This document shows positions 59,581-64,000 of a DNA stretch of 64,000 nt, one piece after another. Positions within the stretch are counted from its first letter, which is position 1. Each line of letters starts with the position of its first letter. The stretch is taken from the NCBI GenBank assembly GCA_002633005.1, contig NMRA01000269.1:409169-473168 (forward strand). The letters are read 5' to 3'. Origin of the DNA: Phoronis australis. Its lineage: Eukaryota; Phoronida; Phoronidae. The notes under the pieces were generated by a model that saw nothing but the letters and a program-made list of their open reading frames with translations, did no database searches and had not been told where the DNA came from. A program made the translations under genes and the position numbers.

Positions 59581-59619
59581 ATTTTATTAACTGCAAAAAT
59601 GACCAGTAACGAGGTGGCA

Positions 59620-59786
59620 AAATTCTAATTACAGATTGGCTTAGACATCTAATGAACTTTCCAGTTAATTCCCTTTCATTCTAGGTCACGATGGAACGTT
59701 ACATCGACGATGAATTCTGTAGCTTCCTATTGGTCATGGCGGGGGAATTGCAGGTCAAATTGTCTGAATACCTTTGGCATGTACTG
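59620..59786. repeat. Two-copy dispersed repeat, copy B
   Basis: Partner of 17384-17551; ends in AAATTGTCTGAATACCTTTG. Confidence 0.55.
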
Positions 59787-62700
59787 TTCATACATATCCA
59801 AATTGCACTAGTTGCATGCTAACTATGGTTATGCAACTCAAGGTATCCCATCACCCCACAAGTTCAGCTAAATCAGTCTTGAGACCAGCTGTTTTGAGCC
59901 TGTCAGATGTACTTTCACAGACTGAACTCACAGGGGTCTGTGACCAAGCTTCCGGTATCCGTAAATGGAACTCCCTAACTCATGACAGAGAGACTGAAAA
60001 GACCTGCGGATGTCGAATTCTCACTTAGCTTCGGTAATGTTCTTTACAAGACAAAAATGTTTAAATTCTATTTCACTGCATCGAAAGAAAAAGTTGGTGC
60101 CCCGTAATCACCAATACAGTTATTTTCCACTAATTTCACACTAAAACAATTGCCAAAATTGTAAACGTTTTCATTTTTTGAACACCGAATACTTTACTAC
60201 ACATAATGGATTGAAAATAAATCAGAAGTCTTTACGACATTTGCATAGTACAAACCTTGCTGGTACTAACCTGAAATTTTCTTAATCTTTATTTTTGTAG
60301 TGATATTTGACAAAATAGAACTTCGCTTATCGGCCATATTGTGTGCGTAATAAGCAACTTAATACGTATCGAGAATTTGTACAAATAAACCCACCCAAAA
60401 GTATGCCCAACAGGGTGTAATTTCAGAAAATTTTCCAAAAAGTATGCTTATTTTCGGTAACAGTGTGCATGTTTTGAAAATAAAATCAGGTGTACAGTAC
60501 TCTTCTAAAATACGACTGTGGTATGTTTAGATGTAATTTTTTTGACACAAATCTCCAAGTAAATGCTTTGTATCAGAAAATGTTTTGAGAAACCATGGTT
60601 ACTCACAACAATGTTCGAGGGTAGAAGTGTTTGAAAAAATGAAAAAGAGTCCGTTTTGGTAATTATTTTTGTTTGAAAGGGTGAGAACGCTGCACTGCCT
60701 GCAATGTTTTGCTTACAGAAAATCTGTAATCCCAGTGCTTGCGAACTCAATAACCATTACTCGCCTCCATTAGGCTGTTTAGCACAACAGACCAGAGAAA
60801 GACGCAAAAAAAGTTCCGTTCCTTGTTAGTACATAGTCATTTAGTATTCCCCAGAAGCGTCTCGGAATTATTAAATGCTTTTAACTTCACTAATTACATA
60901 CATATATAATGCCAGGCAGTGATAACAGGAAACAATAGACACTTCATATAGCACTGCAAGACCCACTGTGTCTTATTTTACCCACAATGCCACGCGTCCA
61001 TAGAGGTCACTAGCTTCACAGTGGTGTACAGCTGTGACAGTAATCATTACTTAGTATTATTCTGTCATTTGTCAATGTGTCGCTAATAAAGTTACTCCCT
61101 TGCATAGACAGTTGCAAAGCAGACATTAGAATTTCAGAAACAGACTAGATGAATCTCAAATGCAAAACTCACCTATGAAGGGTGTTAGCAGCCCTACCTT
61201 TTGAAAACCACTTCAATCATTTCAAACTCACCTACAGAGGGCAGATGTGAAAATTGATAAGCTGCCGAGAGGGGGGAAGGACTGGCATTTATGTGCATGC
61301 AAAAAGCTCATAAAGAGTAAACGATTGAGAAACACTGGACGGTTGATCTCAGCAGCCATGAAACAAAATTGGGGGTGTGAGCAAGCCAAGCCTGCATGTT
61401 CAAAAACGAAAATTTGGAGAAGTTAGGAATTGGCTTTTATCGGAACGGTCGATTTGGATAAATGTCCAGGGACCTCTATTCCCATCATAACTTACGTGCA
61501 TGAGCCAAGTAACACAGTCGTTACAGAGTACATCAAAGGACGTGGCTTTCCCTAAGGTTTAGGGAGCTAGAGTTCACAGACGACATCAGTTCACAAAGAC
61601 ATGGCCACTTTAAAAGAGGTCCTAAAGAAGCATTTTCAAGTGGATATGGGAAATTTAGCGTGTGTACATAAAAGACGGACTATTGGGCATTAACCCAGAC
61701 AAGTGCATAATTTCGCAACTTTTTATGGACTTACGAAGGAGATTATATTAATACAAAAGATGGAAATTAAATTAAAATGGAAGAGTAGGTTCTGATCAGC
61801 AGTAATTTGCCACATGCTGAGATGAGGTTATATAATTGCGTAAGTGCACTTGATCAATACATCCACAGTTACACAATGTCATCACCACGAATAACAAGAG
61901 ATTCAGAGGTAACATTACTGTGTCACACAACAGATTTTAATTAAGAGCTCCATATTTCTTGAAACAGTATCAGTATCCCGCAACCACCCGGACATTTATG
62001 TCTCGACCAACAGAAATTTAAAAGCGCTTTGCGCACTCGGTAACAAGCAATTCCACTTCTCAGGCCCAATATCACCTCCTAAAGCAGACGATCTGCACCC
62101 ATTACCTGTGCTTGACATTGAAGTTATCGCAAGACGGTTCTGTGCAGCATTTTGCCACTATGTGAACAGCGGTGGCCGGGTCAGTAGGAAATTTCGCCCT
62201 CAACCAACAAATTCCCCTCGCAGAAGACACAGGCACCTTTCCCCTAATGAAAGTGAGGGCCCTCAGGTGTTACAAGCATCATTTTACTAGCTCTCTGCTA
62301 TTGCTTTAGGGTTATCTTAAAACTGTTCGGGTTTTCAACAACACTTGTTGCTAGACTGCTTACTTCGAAGGATGCACAAGAGCCCGAGGAAGAGGATGTA
62401 GTTGACATCCATTTTCATTTGAAATCGATTTGGATGGTGATTAAGCTAACTACCCTTTTAGTCAGTGAAACTGCAAGCATTTTCACCAGTAATGTGAGCC
62501 TAGTGTCAGTGCTTCAGTGTAATGAATCATGGCTAAACACTGCAGAACTGTTCTGACCAGTGACAAAATTTGTTGCCTTTTACATTTCGGCAATAGAACA
62601 CTAGTCTATTTTTACCCCGATGCCCCACTCCGATGCCCCACTCTGTGGTAAAAGTTGAAATACCAATACACATATTTCGGTATAATCAAACGAAACATAA

Positions 62701-63292
62701 TCAACCCTAGTTCAAAAGACATTTCATGGTTTTTAACTTGCAATAACTAAACAAAAATTATATATAAAAAGACACGGAGAACAAGCTCTCTTCTTAAGGG
62801 GGCAAATAAACCCACGCCTTCAGTCAAAAAATGAGCATTTAGGCACAATAAACCACACTGTCTATTAGAAAACAATTTCGGAGTTATGACACTTATGGTT
62901 GAAAGTTGGCCTCATCTTGTTCCATTTCTAGGTTTGAGAGTATCTGATAGAGGTAGCTATTCCTTCACACAAGGTTCATGAACATTTATTTTTCAGCAGC
63001 AGAAGTAGAATTCCAGGTGTTTAATCTCAAACTCAATTTCAAATCAATCAGAGGATAACGCAGAAACAAAGAGCAAGTACGCCTGTTAAGAAAGTCACTT
63101 TTGACACCAGAACATGGCTTATAAGAACAACATCAAAATGTAAAATATCACATGACCTAACTAGTCATGTTTTACACTGATCAGTGACCAGTAGGCTTCA
63201 CTTGCAACCAATCAGTATTCAAATATTTTGTCCAAAAGCTCAGTTTTTCAATGGTAGATATCTGGCATTTTGCACCCCAGAAGGACCAAACT
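59787..63292. other. No supported gene on either strand
   Basis: Includes the open frame at 61914-62290 and two minus-strand donor-like GTGAGTTTTGC/GTGAGTTTGAA sites (around 61164 and 61227), each beside a CTAYRRAGGG motif and each lacking a partner acceptor. Confidence 0.45.
61914..62290 (+). other. Long open frame without ATG, possible exon, unrecognised
   Basis: About 125 codons lie between TAA and TAG with no ATG. The later part is Arg/Pro/Ser-rich (PRRRHRHLSPNESEGPQ) and is followed by CAG|GTGTTA, a possible donor. For this base composition roughly one or two open frames of this length are expected by chance in a 64 kb window, and no clear acceptor or homology was seen. Listed because it is one of the few GC-richer open stretches outside the AFF gene. 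Confidence 0.15.
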
Positions 63293-63420
63293 ACCTTATG
63301 GGCATCCGTGCTTGATATATTTTTCACAAAAGACAAAAATCATAAGCTCAACTGAGACCTTATGGGCATCCGTGCTTGATACATTTTTCGCAAAAGACAA
63401 AATCATAAGCTCAATTGAAA
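63293..63420. repeat. 64-bp tandem duplication
   Basis: ACCTTATGGGCATCCGTGCT then TGATAYATTTTTC occurs at 63293 and again at 63357 with four to five differences including one base deleted from an A run. Confidence 0.92.
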
Positions 63421-63546
63421 CGTTGGCTGTCTCTTTACCTATAGCTACTCTATGGGGTTATAACAGCATAAACAAAGGTTAATCTTGTCTCACGTTGTCT
63501 TTGAATCATGTAACGGACGATAATTTTCTTCTAAATAATAATTTAC

Positions 63547-63556
63547 CTTTGAGCAT
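63547..63556 (-). CDS. Candidate first coding exon of the unrecognised gene (MLK)
   Basis: ATG CTC AAA G directly precedes a good donor (AAG|GTAAATT). The single leftover base completes GGC with the two bases that open exon 59250-59338, giving MLKGVTLLFR. An in-frame TGA lies seven codons upstream of the ATG. The join rests on phase agreement alone, so it could be chance; a different first exon is possible. Confidence 0.22.
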
Positions 63557-64000
63557 CACTGATGATGCAGCTCATGTGGCCGAGTGGAAAATTCTCAGTG
63601 CAATCTCACCACAGTGTCAAACCTCAGCTGCAGTTCCACTGTTGCCCAGTGCCTGGCAGTCAGACTAATCAATCACTCGCATGACCTTTGACCTACTTCC
63701 CATACAAAAGACTCGAGGACACTGGTTGAGCACAAGAAGTTATCAAGGGCAGTTAATAGACAAAACACCAGTTTTGAACATCATCAGCTAACCAAAATCA
63801 CATAATGAACAGTGAACTGTTGCTGCTGAATGAAAACAGTACACAATGTAGACTACTACAATCAGCTGCAAATTCAAGTGAGCAGATGTCAACAAGTCTT
63901 CAGGAGAGCTTCTACTAGGCGGAGTGTTCCAAGCATAAATGCAATGTTCAGCAAGGGGTGGAACAATAGAAAACCTGAGGAAGTTTTTAAACTATATCTG

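Noticed and set aside
62998-63057. Plus-strand terminal-exon-like AEVEFQVFNLKLNFKSIRG after a strong acceptor (TTTATTTTTCAG)
   Set aside because: No preceding exon in phase, no polyA signal close by, and AT-rich sequence makes such acceptors common.

Overview
This is eukaryotic, animal nuclear DNA: AT-rich, with small exons separated by kilobase introns, many short inverted-repeat elements (MITEs), minisatellites and microsatellites, and two single-N gaps typical of a draft assembly. No bacterial or organellar features were seen. The one recognisable gene is a single-copy-style AF4/FMR2 (AFF/lilliputian) homologue together with dense MITEs. That suggests a marine invertebrate, but I cannot name the phylum.

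Coding content. The main gene lies on the minus strand. Five exons with consensus splice sites and matching phases encode the N-terminal part of an AFF-family scaffold of the super elongation complex: 47344-47420 (start codon), 44819-44933, 41858-42379, 31622-31666 and 28942-29031, 283 codons in all. Exons 2-3 carry the segment that in AFF4 binds cyclin T/P-TEFb. Exons 4-5 carry the segment that binds ELL. Two weaker candidate exons lie further downstream: 6921-7022 (in phase, strong acceptor, ends in a stop) and 23-95 (KSPAQ motif at the window edge). Upstream of this gene, a strong but unrecognised minus-strand exon (59250-59338) may belong to a small gene with ends at 63556 and 57911.

Non-coding content. 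Most of the rest is intron or intergenic DNA colonised by non-autonomous elements: a 0.6-0.9 kb family with CGCTTTCCCATTAG termini (one copy carries a nested MITE), a ~140 bp family with GACCTCGCTAAAA termini (three copies), a family with GACACGGAGC-rich ends (four copies, one carrying a 16-bp satellite made from its own end), a ~270 bp family in four copies, several two-copy families, a tRNA-like SINE fragment, a perfect 50-bp-arm hairpin, and minisatellites of 16, 19, 29, 43, 61, 64 and 83 bp. Both single-N gaps sit beside near-identical direct duplications, which points to unresolved haplotypes rather than biology.

Most long open frames here match chance expectation for this base composition and were not called as genes.
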